Shown: one piece after another, positions 43,269-54,617 of the stretch
Position numbering within the stretch: position 1 is the stretch's first letter
Layout: each line of letters begins with the position of its first letter
NCBI GenBank assembly: GCA_038380435.1
Contig: JAWZYU010000034.1
Span: 38,626,901-38,690,900 of the forward strand
Direction: 5' to 3'
Source of the DNA: Ryuthela nishihirai
Taxonomy: Eukaryota > Arthropoda > Arachnida > Araneae > Heptathelidae
Length of the DNA stretch: 64,000 nucleotides
Position numbers and translations under genes: made by a program
Notes under the pieces: generated by a model
The model's input: the letters and a program-made list of their open reading frames with translations, nothing else
What the model was told of the DNA's origin: nothing
The model's database searches: none

Positions 43269-44452
43269 CATATCTTAATAATTAAAGTAAATATTCAACC
43301 AACACGTCCGAATTTTTTCTCCACCTCTTAGCTTTATTGCGGGAGCACACCAAGTGGGAGTGTCTCGGATATTTCATCATATCTTAATCAATTTTTCCAA
43401 TAAATTCCTCATCCTCTGATGTTACTCCGTTTTCAATTTCCTCCTCCTCGACGTGTTGACGTCTTGTCAATTTTAATATCCTATTTGTGTCCCACACAAA
43501 GGAGGCTAGAGGTTCATCTCGCAACGCACACAAGAATATTTTTGTTACTTCACTCTCGAGACATTCTCCTCTATCGATCCCTGGAGTAAACCGAATCTCC
43601 CGAATCTCTCATTCAACATCCCTTCCTCCTCCTCTTCTTCCTCCATCTTCCCTCTCAGCAACCGATGCAGCAGAGGTGTCCTTATTACACTGCAAGACAA
43701 ACACGCCACAACAAAACGTTCTCCAGGTGCTACTAACACAAAGAAAGTACGGCCACACACAAAACCTTTTAGCGCTATTAACGTTTTGAAAGTTTCTAGC
43801 TTCTTCAGCAAAACTATTACCAGTAACGGACTTCGAGCGTGTGCAGCTACTGCGCACTCCAGTCCACTGTGATGTCACATCCGTTGTTGATAATGGTTTT
43901 GTTTTAAAACGGCATAAACGCTCGAAACGTTCCTAACGCTAAACTTCTTTCACCGTGGCCATACTGAAAAGTATCCCCTGTGTCTCGCTAGTAACGCGAG
44001 ATGACGTCCAGACCTCTCTCCGGTCGGCTGCTTCTCTCTCCTCTCCCAGTCCTTCATCGGCACGTGTCTGACTCTGACAGCTGAGAGTGAGACGTCTTGG
44101 CAACCACGAAGCTCAGGAGATATAGAGCTGTCGATTTTCGCGGCTGAATATGGAAATGAATTCGATTTACAGACAGCAGTTCATTTTAAAGAAAATGGTG
44201 GATGCTTTCTTTTTTTTTTTTGTAATGTACTGATGTACAATGATGTGATACGACTGGGGAAACTACTTTGGTAACACCACAAAATGATTTCGCATTGAAC
44301 AAAAATAAAAGTTATTAAAGGAGGAAAACACTACCTCATGACCAGTTTTATTATCAGCCGTGGAAAAAATGTAGAGGGTATAAAATTCCACTAAGGGGCC
44401 GTCACTATATTATATAACCGTTTTTTAAACAGATTTATACATCAACATACCT
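43269..44452. other. Unrecognised stretch
   Basis: Includes a fragment (about 43828-43862, GAGCGTGTGCAGCTACTGCG) similar to the core of the MITEs at 1 and 1493. The overlapping open frames on both strands at 43487-43878 have no recognised domain. Confidence 0.4.
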
Positions 44453-44487
44453 CAGAGTTAGAGGTCGCTTTGGCTCAGTCGGTAGCG

Positions 44488-44850
44488 CGCAAGGCTCGTA
44501 ATCTGTAGTTTCCAAGTTCGAGTCCCAGATGGGTCAGCGTTGAGATTTATCTCCGCAAAATTCCCCCGCCCTGCCCACGGTCAGTAGGGGACACCGATGG
44601 GCTTGGAAAGGCCGCCGTCCGTCGGATGAGACGTTAAGCCGTGTCCCCGGTGCGGGAGAGGCTACCCTGTGCACGTTAAAGAACACGCTGGATGGCCTTG
44701 ACGGGAGGCTACATCTGTCTCCCAACAGCTGTTCCAGTGCATCCCCTCCCCCAACCTTCTCTGAGCCTTCGGGGTCCATGTGACCTGGCCATTTAGCCCA
44801 TGGTGTGCAAAAAAGTGCCGCTCAGAGGTGAAACAACCCAACCCAAACAA
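44488..44850 (+). mobile_element. SINE-A, young, start inside the tRNA head
   Basis: Starts with CGCAAGGCTCGTAATCTG and has full body and tail. The first 38 bp (44488-44525) recur at 44851-44888. Confidence 0.88.
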
Positions 44851-45089
44851 CGCAAGGCTCGTAATCTGTAGTTTCCAAGTTCGAGTCCTAACTATACCAG
44901 CTTTGAGATTTATCTCCGCTAACGCTCACACTGCTTTTGAGCAGAAGGCAAATAACGATTGGATCGTCCGTCGGATGGAACATTAAGTCGTCGTGCCGTG
45001 TTGAAAGTGAGCCATGCTTTTTGCTCGTTAAAGAGCACGCTAGATGGCCTTGACAGAAGATTTCCATCTGCCCCTTAACTGTAATAAAG

Positions 45090-45476
45090 GGGGCGGGGGT
45101 GGCTCAGTCGGTAGCGCGCCAGGCTCCTAATCTATAGTTCCCAGGTTCGAGTCCCAGCTGGGTCAGCGTTGAGATTTATCTCCGCAAAATTCCCCGCCCT
45201 GCCCACGGTCAGTAGGGGACACCGATAGGCTTGGAAAGGTCGCCGTCCGTCGGTTGGGACGTTAAGCCGTGGCTCTGTGAGCGGGAGAACCATACCCTGT
45301 GCACGTTAAAGAACACGCTGGATGGCCTTGACAGGAGGCTACCATCTGTCTCCCAACAGCTGTTCCAGTGGGTCCCCTCCCCCAACCTTCTCTGAGCCTT
45401 CGGGGTCCATGTGACCTGGCCATTTAGCCCATGGTGTGCAAAAAAGTGCCGCTCAGAGGTAAAACAACCCAACCCA
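45090..45476 (+). mobile_element. SINE-A, full length, young
   Basis: GGGGCGGGGGTGGCTCAGTCGG head to AACAACCCAACCCA. The flanks 45011-45089 and 45477-45555 are 79-bp direct repeats with two differences. Confidence 0.95.
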
Positions 45477-45559
45477 GCCATGCTTTTTGTTCGTTAAAGA
45501 GTACGCTAGATGGCCTTGACAGAAGATTTCCATCTGCCCCTTAACTGTAATAAAGTAAT

Positions 45560-45715
45560 CTGTAAGAAAAAAGTATTTTAAAATGTACCAGGAGGCTTTA
45601 ACGAAAGGATATTTTAAATGTACTGGAAGACTTTAAAAAAAGTGTATATTAAAAATGCACTGAATGAACATGTATTTCAAAATGTCCTGTAACGAAAGGG
45701 TATATTAAAATACTG
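45560..45715. repeat. Decayed relatives of the 36-bp satellite
   Basis: TATTTTAAAATGTACCAGGA, TTAACGAAAGGATATTTTAA and similar phrases alternate CTTTAACGAAAG with TATTTTAAA-type blocks. They match the flank of the 36-bp array at 48056-48166 better than its centre. Confidence 0.6.
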
Positions 45716-45869
45716 TTGAATATCGTAGGCGAGAGAATAGACTATATAGAAAACACACTCTATAGGGCTGATGACATCGTGCCTTAAAACTGGGATGGAT
45801 GTCGTTGATTGGCTGAAAATACGAGTGCTTTTGATTTGGCCCATTGAGCCCATCGTAGGTTGAAAGGTA

Positions 45870-45997
45870 CAGTCGCTCAAAAAAGTCACGTGACACGAAG
45901 GTTGCCAGATCACTAATTTCTAAAAAAAATCGTTGCCAGATATTTTTTCTGAATTCTGTAATCAACCGTAGTGTTCGGATACTTTTTTGAGAGACTG
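45870..45997. mobile_element. Tc1/mariner-type MITE, copy 4 (deleted)
   Basis: TIRs CAGTCGCTCAAAAAA at the left and GAGAGACTG at the right, flanked by TA on both sides. Most of the left arm is deleted (the sequence jumps to GTCACGTGACACGAAGG). Confidence 0.8.
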
Positions 45998-46014
45998 TAC
46001 AGCCAGGAGTTAAG

Positions 46015-46587
46015 TTTGATTGGGTTGTTTTACCTCTGAGCTGCACTTTTTTTGGCACACAATGGACTAAATGTCCAGGTCTGAAGTACCCCGAAGGCTA
46101 CGAGAAGGTTGGGGAAAAGGAGACCCACTGGAACAGCTGTTAGGAGACAGATGGTAGGCTCCTGTCAAGGCCATCCCGCATATTCTTAAAGTGCACATAA
46201 AAAAAATAAAAATAAATACCCCCTCAAGCAGCTGCTTGCCACAGAGGTCTGACAGGAACCTGTCAGTTTATATGCCATAGTAGAAGGTCTGAGAGGATGG
46301 CAGGACCTCAGCAGAAAAACGACACAAACAGCCATGCCTTACCCGGGGCTCGAACCCAGGTCCCGTAGATCAGTAGCCAAGCGCGCTAACCACTCGGCCA
46401 CATAAGTCAGGGCTTAATGTTCCATCAGACGGACGGCTGACTTTCCAAGCCCATCGGTGTCCTCTACTGACCGAGGGCAAGGCGGAAAGTTTTGTGGAGA
46501 TAAATCTCAACGCTGACCCAGCTGGGACTCGAACCTGCGAACTACAGATTACCAGCCTGGAGTGTTACCGACCCAGCCACCCTCTAC
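46015..46587 (-). mobile_element. SINE-A, old copy split by SINE-B
   Basis: Minus-strand pieces at 46015-46200 and 46405-46587. The tail TTTTACCTCTGAGCTGC and the head TGGGACTCGAACCTGC are both recognisable. Confidence 0.85.
46201..46398 (-). mobile_element. SINE-B, full length, nested in SINE-A
   Basis: Poly-A-like left end, GATACCCCCTCAAGCAG-type tail, CTGACAGGAACCTGTCAG palindrome and minus-strand head (CGGGGCTCGAACCCAGG). CACATAA at 46194-46200 and 46399-46405 is a possible target-site duplication. The insertion shows SINE-B was active after this SINE-A copy arrived. Confidence 0.92.
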
Positions 46588-47095
46588 CCTCCATATTTTA
46601 AGAAAATACACTGAATTGTTAAAGCGAATATATCTTTAAAGTGTTTTGTGGCAGAGATCCTATTTCGTTTCATATACCTAACTGCTATTATAAAAATCTT
46701 TGTTTGCTGTTTCCTAAAAGATAAAAGTCAACATCATTAATCTTCGTGTTCGGAATAAAAAAATGAAACTAGATTTCGTTCTTTCTTTAACGTGTTTTAT
46801 GTAAGGGAGAAATAATCTCTTAAAACAAAGCTCTTAACCTGAAAGCAAACAATAATTACCTCACTAACGCTAGGTGAAAATAAAAACAGAAAAGGAATTG
46901 AGGCTTAGCTCTGCAATTAGATGAAAAACAACGTGTTCGTCATTAAAAATAGAAGAGAAGTAGTTGAATCTTTTACGAAGTTCTTGATTCTTTGTGAAAT
47001 AAAAGGAATTCTGTATAAGACTGAAAACAAAGAATAGAACCACTTTGTAGAAAGAAATTTTAAACTGTTACTAAAGAAATTAAACAGAATAAATT
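46588..47095. other. AT-rich non-coding stretch
   Basis: No gene or repeat recognised. Confidence 0.45.
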
Positions 47096-47107
47096 TTTCA
47101 CTTAGAG

Positions 47108-47840
47108 TTTTGGTTTGTTTGGTTTGTTTTACCTCTGAGCGGCACTTTTTTTGCACACCATGGGCTAAATGGCCAGGTCACATGGACCCCGAAGGCTCAG
47201 AGATGGTTGGGGGAGGGGACCCACTGGAACGGCTGTTGGGAGACAGATGGTAGCCTCCCGTCCAGGCCATCCAGCGTGTTCTTTAACGTTGGGTTGTTTT
47301 ACCTCTGAGCGGCACTTTTTTACACACCATGAGCTAAATGGCCAGGTCACATGGACCCCGAAGGCTCAGAGAAGGTTGGGGGAGGGGACCCACTGGAACA
47401 GCTGTTGAGAGACAGATGGTAGCCTCCCGTCAAGGCCATCCAGTGTGTTCTTTAACGTTGGGTTGTTTTACCTCTGAGCGGCATTTTTTTGCACACCATG
47501 GGCTAAATGGCCAGGTCACATGGACCCCGAAGGCTCAGAGATGGTTGGGGGAGGGGACCCACTGGAACAGCTGTTGGGAGACAGATGGTAGCTTCCCGTC
47601 AAGGCCATCCAGCGTGTTCTTTAACGTGCACAGGATATGACTCTCCCGTACACGGGTCCACGGCTTAACGTCCCATCCGACGGACGGCCGCCTTTCCAAG
47701 CCCATCGGTGTCCCCTACTGACCGTGGGCAGGGCGGGGAATTTTGCGGAGATAAATCTCAACGCTGCCCAGCTGGGACTCGAACCTGGGAACTACAGATT
47801 ACGAGCCTGGCGCGCTACCGACTGAGCCACCCCCGCCCCA
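47108..47840 (-). mobile_element. SINE-A, polymodular copy (3 modules)
   Basis: Minus-strand full copy followed by two extra 3' modules, joins at 47287 and 47456 (169 bp apart). Exact 12-bp target-site duplications TTTCACTTAGAG lie at 47096-47107 and 47841-47852, so the whole array behaves as one insertion. Confidence 0.95.
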
Positions 47841-48055
47841 TTTCACTTAGAGAAGTAAGGTTATAAAACACTAGCAGATTAAGCTCGTTCAAACGGATCA
47901 TGATTTTTTTGATTTGATTAAACTTGCAATCAATATTTAACGAAATAAATTAAATTACCCTTTATTTATCGTTTTTATAAAACTGTTTATAATATGCAGT
48001 GTTCAAAATCTAATTCACACTTCTGATCAAAGAAAAATTCTCTAATCGCAGTGTT

Positions 48056-48166
48056 CCGTGTACTGTGGAAGGCTTTAACGAAAGTGTACATTGAAAAGTA
48101 ATAGAAAGTTTAACGAAAGGTACTTTAAAATCTACTGGAAGGAATTGACCAAAGTGTGCTTTAAAA
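48056..48166. repeat. Degenerate edge of the 36-bp satellite
   Basis: Units are recognisable but with substitutions and length changes (CTTTAACGAAAGTGTACATT, TTTAACGAAAGGTACTTTAA). Confidence 0.8.
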
Positions 48167-51100
48167 TACACTGTAAGGAAATGACCAAAGTGTGCTTTAA
48201 AATACACTGTAAGGAAATGAACAAAGTGTGCTTTTAAATACACTGTAAGGAAATGACCAAAATGTGCTTTTAAATACACTGTAAGGAAATGACCAAAGTG
48301 TGCTTTAAAATACACTGAAAGGAAATGACCAAAGTGTGCTTTAAAATACACTGTAAGGAAATGACCAAAGTGTGCTTTAAAATACACTGTAAGGAAATGA
48401 ACAAAGTGTGCTTTAAAATACACTGTAAGGAATTGACCAAAGTGTGCTTTAAAATACACTGTAAGGAAATGACCAAAGTGTGCTTTAAAATACACTGTAA
48501 GGAAATGACCAAAGTGTGCTTTAAAATACACTGTAAGGAAATGACCAAAGTGTGCTTTAAAATACACTGTAAGGAAATGAACAAAGTGTGCTTTAAAATA
48601 CACTGTAAGGAAATGACCAAAGTGTGCTTTAAAATACACTGTAAGGAAATGACCAAAGTGTGCTTTAAAATACACTGTAAGGAAATGACCAAAGTGTGCT
48701 TTAAAATACACTGTAAGGAATTGACCAAAGTGTGCTTTAAAATACACTGTAAGGAAATGACCAAAGTGTGCTTTAAAAGAGACTGTAAGGAAATGACCAA
48801 AGTGTGCTTTAAAATACACTGTAAGGAAATGACCAAAGTGTGCTTCAAAATACACTGTAAGGAAATGACCAAAGTGTGCTTTAAAATACACTGTAAGGAA
48901 ATGACCAAAGTGTGCTTTAAAATACACTGTAAGGAATTGACCAAAGTGTGCTTTAAAATACACTGTAAGGAATTGACCAAAGTGTGCTTTAAAATACACT
49001 GTAAGGAAATGAACAAAGTGTGCTTTAAAATACACTGTAAGGAAATGACCAAAGTGTGCTTTAAAATACACTGTAAGGAAATGACCAAAGTGTGCTTTAA
49101 AATACACTGTAAGGAAATGACCAAAGTGTGCTTTAAAATACACTGTAAGGAATTGACCAAAGTGTGCTTTAAAATACACTGTAAGGAAATGACCAAAGTG
49201 TGCTTTAAAATACACTGTAAGGAAATGACCAAAGTGTGCTTTAAAATACACTGTAAGGAAATGACCAAAGTGTGCTTTAAAATACACTGTAAGGAAATGA
49301 CCAAAGTTTGCTTTAAAATACACTGTAAGGAAATGACCAAAGTGTGCTTTAAAATACACTGTAAGGAATTGACCAAAGTGTGCTTTAAAATACACTGTAA
49401 GGAAATGACCAAAGTGTGCTTTAAAATACACTGTAGGGAAATGACCAAAGTGTGCTTTAAAATACACTGTAAGGAAATGACCAAAGTGTGCTTTAAAATA
49501 CACTGTAAGGAAATGACCAAAGTTTGCTTTAAAATACACTGTAAGGAAATGACCAAAGTGTGCTTTAAAATACACTGTAAGGAAATGACCAAAGTGTGCT
49601 TTAAAATACACTGTAAGGAAATGACCAAAGTGTGCTTTAAAATACACTGTAAGGAAATGACCAAAGTTTGCTTTAAAATACACTGTAAGGAAATGACCAA
49701 AGTGTGCTTTAAAATACACTGTAAGGAATTGACCAAAGTGTGCTTTAAAATACAATGTAAGGAAATGACCAAAGTGTGCTTTAAAATACACTGTAGGGAA
49801 ATGACCAAAGTGTGCTTTAAAATACACTGTAAGGAAATGACCAAAGTGTGCTTTAAAATACACTGTAAGGAAATGACCAAAGTGTGCTTTAAAATACACT
49901 GTAAGGAATTGACCAAAGTGTGCTTTAAAATACACTGTAAGGAAATGACCAAAGTGTGCTTTAAAATACACTGTAAGGAAATGACCAAAGTTTGCTTTAA
50001 AATACACTGTAAGGAAATGACCAAAGTGTGCTTTAAAATACACTGTAGGGAAATGACCAAAGTGTGCTTTAAAATACACTGTAAGGAAATGACCAAAGTG
50101 TGCTTTAAAATACACTGTAAGGAAATGACCAAAGTTTGCTTTAAAATACACTGTAAGGAAATGACCAAAGTGTGCTTTAAAATACACTGTAAGGAAATGA
50201 CCAAAGTGTGCTTTAAAATACACTGTAAGGAAATGACCAAAGTGTGCTTTAAAATACACTGTAAGGAAATGACCAAAGTTTGCTTTAAAATACACTGTAA
50301 GGAAATGACCAAAGTGTGCTTTAAAATACACTGTAAGGAATTGACCAAAGTGTGCTTTAAAATACAATGTAAGGAAATGACCAAAGTGTGCTTTAAAATA
50401 CACTGTAGGGAAATGACCAAAGTGCGCTTTAAAATACACTGTAAGGAAATGACCAAAGTGTGCTTTAAAATACACTGTAAGGAATTGACCAAAGTGTGCT
50501 TTAAAATACACTGTAAGGAAATGACCAAAGTGTGCTTTAAAATACACTGTAAGGAAATGACCAAAGTGTGCTTTAAAATACACTGTAAGGAATTGACCAA
50601 AGTGTGCTTTAAAATACAATGTAAGGAAATGACCAAAGTGTGCTTTAAAATACACTGTAGGGAAATGACCAAAGTGTGCTTTAAAATACACTGTAAGGAA
50701 ATGACCAAAGTTTGCTTTAAAATACACTGTAAGGAAATGACCAAAGTGTGCTTTAAAATACACTGTAAGGAATTGACCAAAGTGTGCTTTAAAATACACT
50801 GTAAGGAAATGACCAAAGTGTGCTTTAAAATACACTGTAGGGAAATGACCAAAGTGTGCTTTAAAATACACTGTAAGGAAATGACCAAAGTGTGCTTTAA
50901 AATACACTGTAAGGAAATGACCAAAGTTTGCTTTAAAATACACTGTAAGGAAATGACCAAAGTGTGCTTTAAAATACACTGTAAGGAAATGACCAAAGTG
51001 TGCTTTAAAATACACTGTAAGGAAATGACCAAAGTGTGCTTTAAAATACACTGTAAGGAAATGACCAAAGTTTGCTTTAAAATACACTGTAAGGAAATGA

Positions 51101-51334
51101 CCAAAGTGTGCTTTAAAATACACTGTAAGGAATTGACCAAAGTGTGCTTTAAAATACAATGTAAGGAAATGACCAAAGTGTGCTTTAAAATACACTGTAG
51201 GGAAATGACCAAAGTGTGCTTTAAAATACACTGTAAGGAAATGACCAAAGTGTGCTTTAAAATACACTGTAAGGAAATGACCAAAGTGTGCTTTAAAATA
51301 CACTGTAAGGAAATGACCAAAGTGCATTTTAAAA
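48167..51334. repeat. 36-bp satellite array, 88 units in phase
   Basis: The unit contains TACACTGTAAGGAAATGACC and AAAGTGTGCTTTAAAA, and neighbouring units differ by single bases. The motif TACACTG starts at 48167 and again at 51299, exactly 87 units apart, so there is no net insertion or deletion in 3.1 kb. The unit has a small dyad, AGTGT-GC-TTTAAA-AT-ACACT. Because 36 is a multiple of three, one plus-strand and two minus-strand frames stay open for more than 1000 codons. Variants include GAATTG for GAAATG, GAAC for GACC, GTTTGC for GTGTGC, TACAATG for TACACTG and GTAGGG for GTAAGG. Confidence 0.97.
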
Positions 51335-51375
51335 TATATTGGAAGGAATGAACCACAAGAAAGGAATCGAGGAAA

Positions 51376-51665
51376 GGACAATGCAGTGGTGAGTTAAAGA
51401 AAAGTCAGCTTAAAAAAAGGACACAATGATGAAATGAAAAAGGACACAATGTAGTGATGGGTTGAAGGAAAAGACAGCTTGAAGGGGAATGCAGTGATGA
51501 ACTGAAGAAGGACACAATGTAGTGGTGAGTTGAGGGCAAAAAGCTTGAAAAAGAATACAATGATGAACTGAGGAACGACACAATGTAATGATGATTTGAA
51601 GGAAAAGACAGCTTGAAGGGGAATGATGAACTGAAGAAGGACACAATGTAGTGATCCATTTGCTC
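51376..51665. repeat. Second short tandem array next to the satellite
   Basis: GACACAATG recurs at about 51418, 51444, 51510, 51579 and 51640 between phrases GATGAACTGAAGAAG, GACAGCTTGAAGG and AGTGGTGAGTTG. The repeat length is about 66-70 bp with internal variation. Confidence 0.85.
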
Positions 51666-51720
51666 TTGAAAGCTGTTAAGTGGTTCACTTTAACTCGCTT
51701 TATTGTTAGCTTTAGGGATT

Positions 51721-52098
51721 GGGTTGGGTTGTTTTACCTCTGAGCGGCACTTTTTTGCACACCATGGGCCAGGTCACATGGACCCCGAAGGCTCAGAGAA
51801 GGTTGGGGGAGGGGACCCACTGGAACAGCTGTTGGGAGACGGATGGTAGCATCCCGTCAAGGCCATCCAGCGTGTTCTTTAACGTGCACAGGGTATGGCT
51901 CTCCCGCACACGGGGCCACGGCTTACCGTCCCATCCGACGGACGGCGGCCTTTCCAAGCCCATCGGTGTCCCCTACTGACCGTGGGCAGGGCGGGGAATT
52001 TTACGGAGATAAATCTCAACGCTGACCCAGCTGGGACTCGAACCTGGGAACTACAGATTACGAGCCAGGCGCGCTACCGACTGAGCCACCCTCACCAC
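51721..52098 (-). mobile_element. SINE-A, full length, young
   Basis: Minus-strand copy with AGCTTTAGGGATT (51708-51720) and AGCTTTAGAGATT (52099-52111) as 13-bp target-site duplications, one mismatch. A 15-bp deletion removes GGGCTAAATGG. Confidence 0.94.
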
Positions 52099-52156
52099 AG
52101 CTTTAGAGATTGTTGTGACTTAGCTATTGCATAATGCATCAAAAAGTTGTTTGTCT

Positions 52157-53473
52157 TTGGGTTGTTTTACCTCTGAAAGACAATTTTCACACACTGAGGT
52201 AAATGACCAGGTTAAAAGAACTCGGAGAAGACTGAGGGTAGGGAACCCACTGGACAGCTGTTAGTAGACAGATGGTAGCCTCTCATCAAAGCCATCCAGT
52301 GTGTTCTTTATTTATCACAGGGTATGGCTTTACTATTCTATGATCAATAACCATGGTTTAACGTCCTATTCGACAGACGGAGGCCTTTCCAAACAAGGGG
52401 CGGGGGTGGCTCAGTCGGTAGCGCGCCAGGCTCGTAATCTGTAGTTCCCAGGTTCGAGTCCCAGCTGGGTCAACGTTGAGATTTATCTCCGCAAAATTCC
52501 CCGCCCTGCCCACGGTCAGTAGGGGACACCGATGGGCTTGGAAAGATCGCCGTCCGTCGGATGGTACGTTAAGCCGTGGCCCCGTGTGCGGGAGAGCCAT
52601 ACCCTGTGCACGTTAAAGAACACACTGGATGGCCTTGACGGGAGGCTACCATCTGTCTCCCAACAGCTGTTCCAGTGGGTCCACTCCCCCAACCTTCTTT
52701 GAGCCTTCGGGGTCCATGTGACCTGGCCATTTAGCCCATGGTGTGCAAAAAAGCTCAGCTCAGAGGTAAAACAACCCAACGTTAAAGAACACGCTGGATG
52801 GCCTTGACGGGAGGCTACCATCTGTCTCCCAACAGCTGTTCCAGTGGGTCCACTCCCCCAACCTTCTTTGAGCCTTCGGGGTCCATGTGACCTGGCCATT
52901 TAGCCCATGGTGTGCAAAAAAGCTCCGCTCAGAGGTAAAACAACCCAACGTTAAAAAACACGCTGGATGGCCTTGACGGGAGGCTACCATCTGTCTCCCA
53001 ACAGCTGTTCCAGTGGGTCCACTCTCCCAACCTTCTTTGAGCCTTCGGGGTTCATGTGACCTGGCCATTTAGCCCATGGTGTGCAAAAAAGTGCCGCTCA
53101 GAGGTAAAACAACCCAACGTTAAAGAACACGCTGGATGGCCTTGACGGGAGGCTACCATCTGTCTCTCAACAGCTGTTCCAGTGGGTCCCCTCCCCCAAC
53201 CTTCTCTGAGCCTTCGGGGTCCATGTGACCTGGCCATTTAGCCCATGGTGTGCAAAAAAGTGCCGCTCAGAGGTAAAACAACCCAACCCTTTCCAAACCC
53301 ATCGATGTCCCCTTTCTCACGAAGTCAGAGTTCAAGGTTCAAGGTGTTTTAAGTTCATGATCAGGGTAGGGGTTAAACGGAGATAAATCTCAACACTGGA
53401 AAGATAGGAATCTAATCTGGGAACTGCAGATTACGAGCCTGGCGCGCTAACTGACTGATCCACTTCCACCCAA
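52157..53473 (-). mobile_element. SINE-A, old copy split by the polymodular copy
   Basis: Pieces at 52157-52394 and 53288-53473, interrupted in the GCCTTTCCAAACCCATC block. Confidence 0.85.
52395..53287 (+). mobile_element. SINE-A, polymodular copy (4 modules)
   Basis: Full-length plus-strand copy followed by three extra 3' modules beginning at 52781, 52950 and 53119, each 169 bp. Exact 11-bp target-site duplications CCTTTCCAAAC at 52384-52394 and 53288-53298. The first three modules share CCACTC and TTCTTTGAGCC variants. The last one has CCCCTC and TTCTCTGAGCC. Confidence 0.96.
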
Positions 53474-53918
53474 CAGCAGAAAGTGAAACGCTCGTTGAAA
53501 CAAATATCTCAGCCCATTTTGAAGAAAAATTACACTTTTCAAAATAATTATGCAAATTGAACTTTCTAAACATTGGCACTTGTGAAGTCTTTTAAGCTTG
53601 AAGCTCTGTATGAATCTAAAAGGTGCTGCTCTTTGACTCATTAACTTCTCCATTTCGCAATTTTTCATCAAAGCATCTATTGACTTAATTAGCAGACGCT
53701 TAAGACAGATTTGCCTTCAATCCCCTCAATCTCACCATCGAGACGCTAATTTACTAGCCAAGGTTGAAATTTAATTAAATGCTAGAAGGGGCAAAAATGT
53801 TCATTAATGAGCATTCACTTTGCAAGGCAAAATACGCATCAATTATGAGTCATCAACATGAGAAAATCATTTTTGATCGCACTTAAGATTTAATAGCATA
53901 AATAACTCATCATTCCAT
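53474..53918. other. AT-rich non-coding stretch
   Basis: No gene or repeat recognised. Confidence 0.45.
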
Positions 53919-53927
53919 ATCAAGATG

Positions 53928-54303
53928 GGGCGGGGGTGTCTCAGTCGGTAGCGCGCTAGGATCGTAATCTGTAGTTCTCAGGTTCGAGTTCCAGCTGGAC
54001 CAACGTTGAGATTTATCTCCGTAAAACTCCCTGCCCACGGTCAGTAGGGGACACCGATGTGCTTGGAAATGCCGCTGTCCATCGGATGGGACGTTTAAGC
54101 CGTGTGTTCATGAAAGTGAGAGCTATACCCTGTGCACGTTAAAGAACACGTTGGATGGCCTTGACGGGAGGCTACCATCTGTCTCCCAACAGCTGTTCCT
54201 GGGTTCCCTCCCCCAACCTTCTCTGAGCCTTCGGGGTCCATGTGACCTGGCCATTTAGCCCATTTTGTGCAAAAAAGTGTCGCTCAGAGGTAAAACAACC
54301 CAG
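53928..54303 (+). mobile_element. SINE-A, full length
   Basis: Plus-strand copy with exact 9-bp target-site duplications ATCAAGATG at 53919-53927 and 54304-54312. Confidence 0.93.
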
Positions 54304-54430
54304 ATCAAGATGTTTTTTTTTTGTTAAAACTTTTGCAACATTTTAACCAACATTAAACCTTTGGTGAATGAACATAGGCAACATTGATGTGTGAAATAAA
54401 TGCTATCAACTGCCATTAGGACATTATCTC

Positions 54431-54617
54431 TAATAATCTGAGTGGGGAAGAAAAGCTCTCGAAATTCGACGATTCCAGACTGTTCTTACTAATGGCAAAG
54501 ATTTCTCTGCGTCATTTTCTCTACTGATGTCGTTCGGTCGTTCGAACGACGTTCGAACGTTCTGAGTCATCGGTCGTTCGCGATGTCCGTAACTTAGCTA
54601 CCACATCATGAACAGAG
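54431..54617. repeat. Long direct repeat, left copy
   Basis: 187 bp immediately left of a SINE-A. It recurs at the right of the SINE with a 33-bp difference, where the left copy has an extra palindromic TCGTTCGAACGACGTTCGAA-type segment. Confidence 0.93.

Larger units (their letters stand above)
44453..45555 (+). mobile_element. SINE-A, old copy interrupted twice
   Basis: Pieces at 44453-44487, 44851-45089 and 45477-45555 belong to one diverged plus-strand copy. Two younger SINE-A copies lie between them. The duplicated flanks are 38 bp and 79 bp, longer than at other loci. Confidence 0.8.

Noticed and set aside
43487..43878. Overlapping open frames on both strands as a possible host exon.
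   Set aside because: No recognised domain, overlapping frames on opposite strands, and no clear splice context.
48010..51381. Three open frames of 1008-1123 codons with 12-residue repeats (YFKAHFGHFLTV-type and two others).
   Set aside because: They overlap on both strands, arise because the 36-bp unit is a multiple of three and lacks stops, and the unit variants change amino acids freely. I treat them as satellite by-products.
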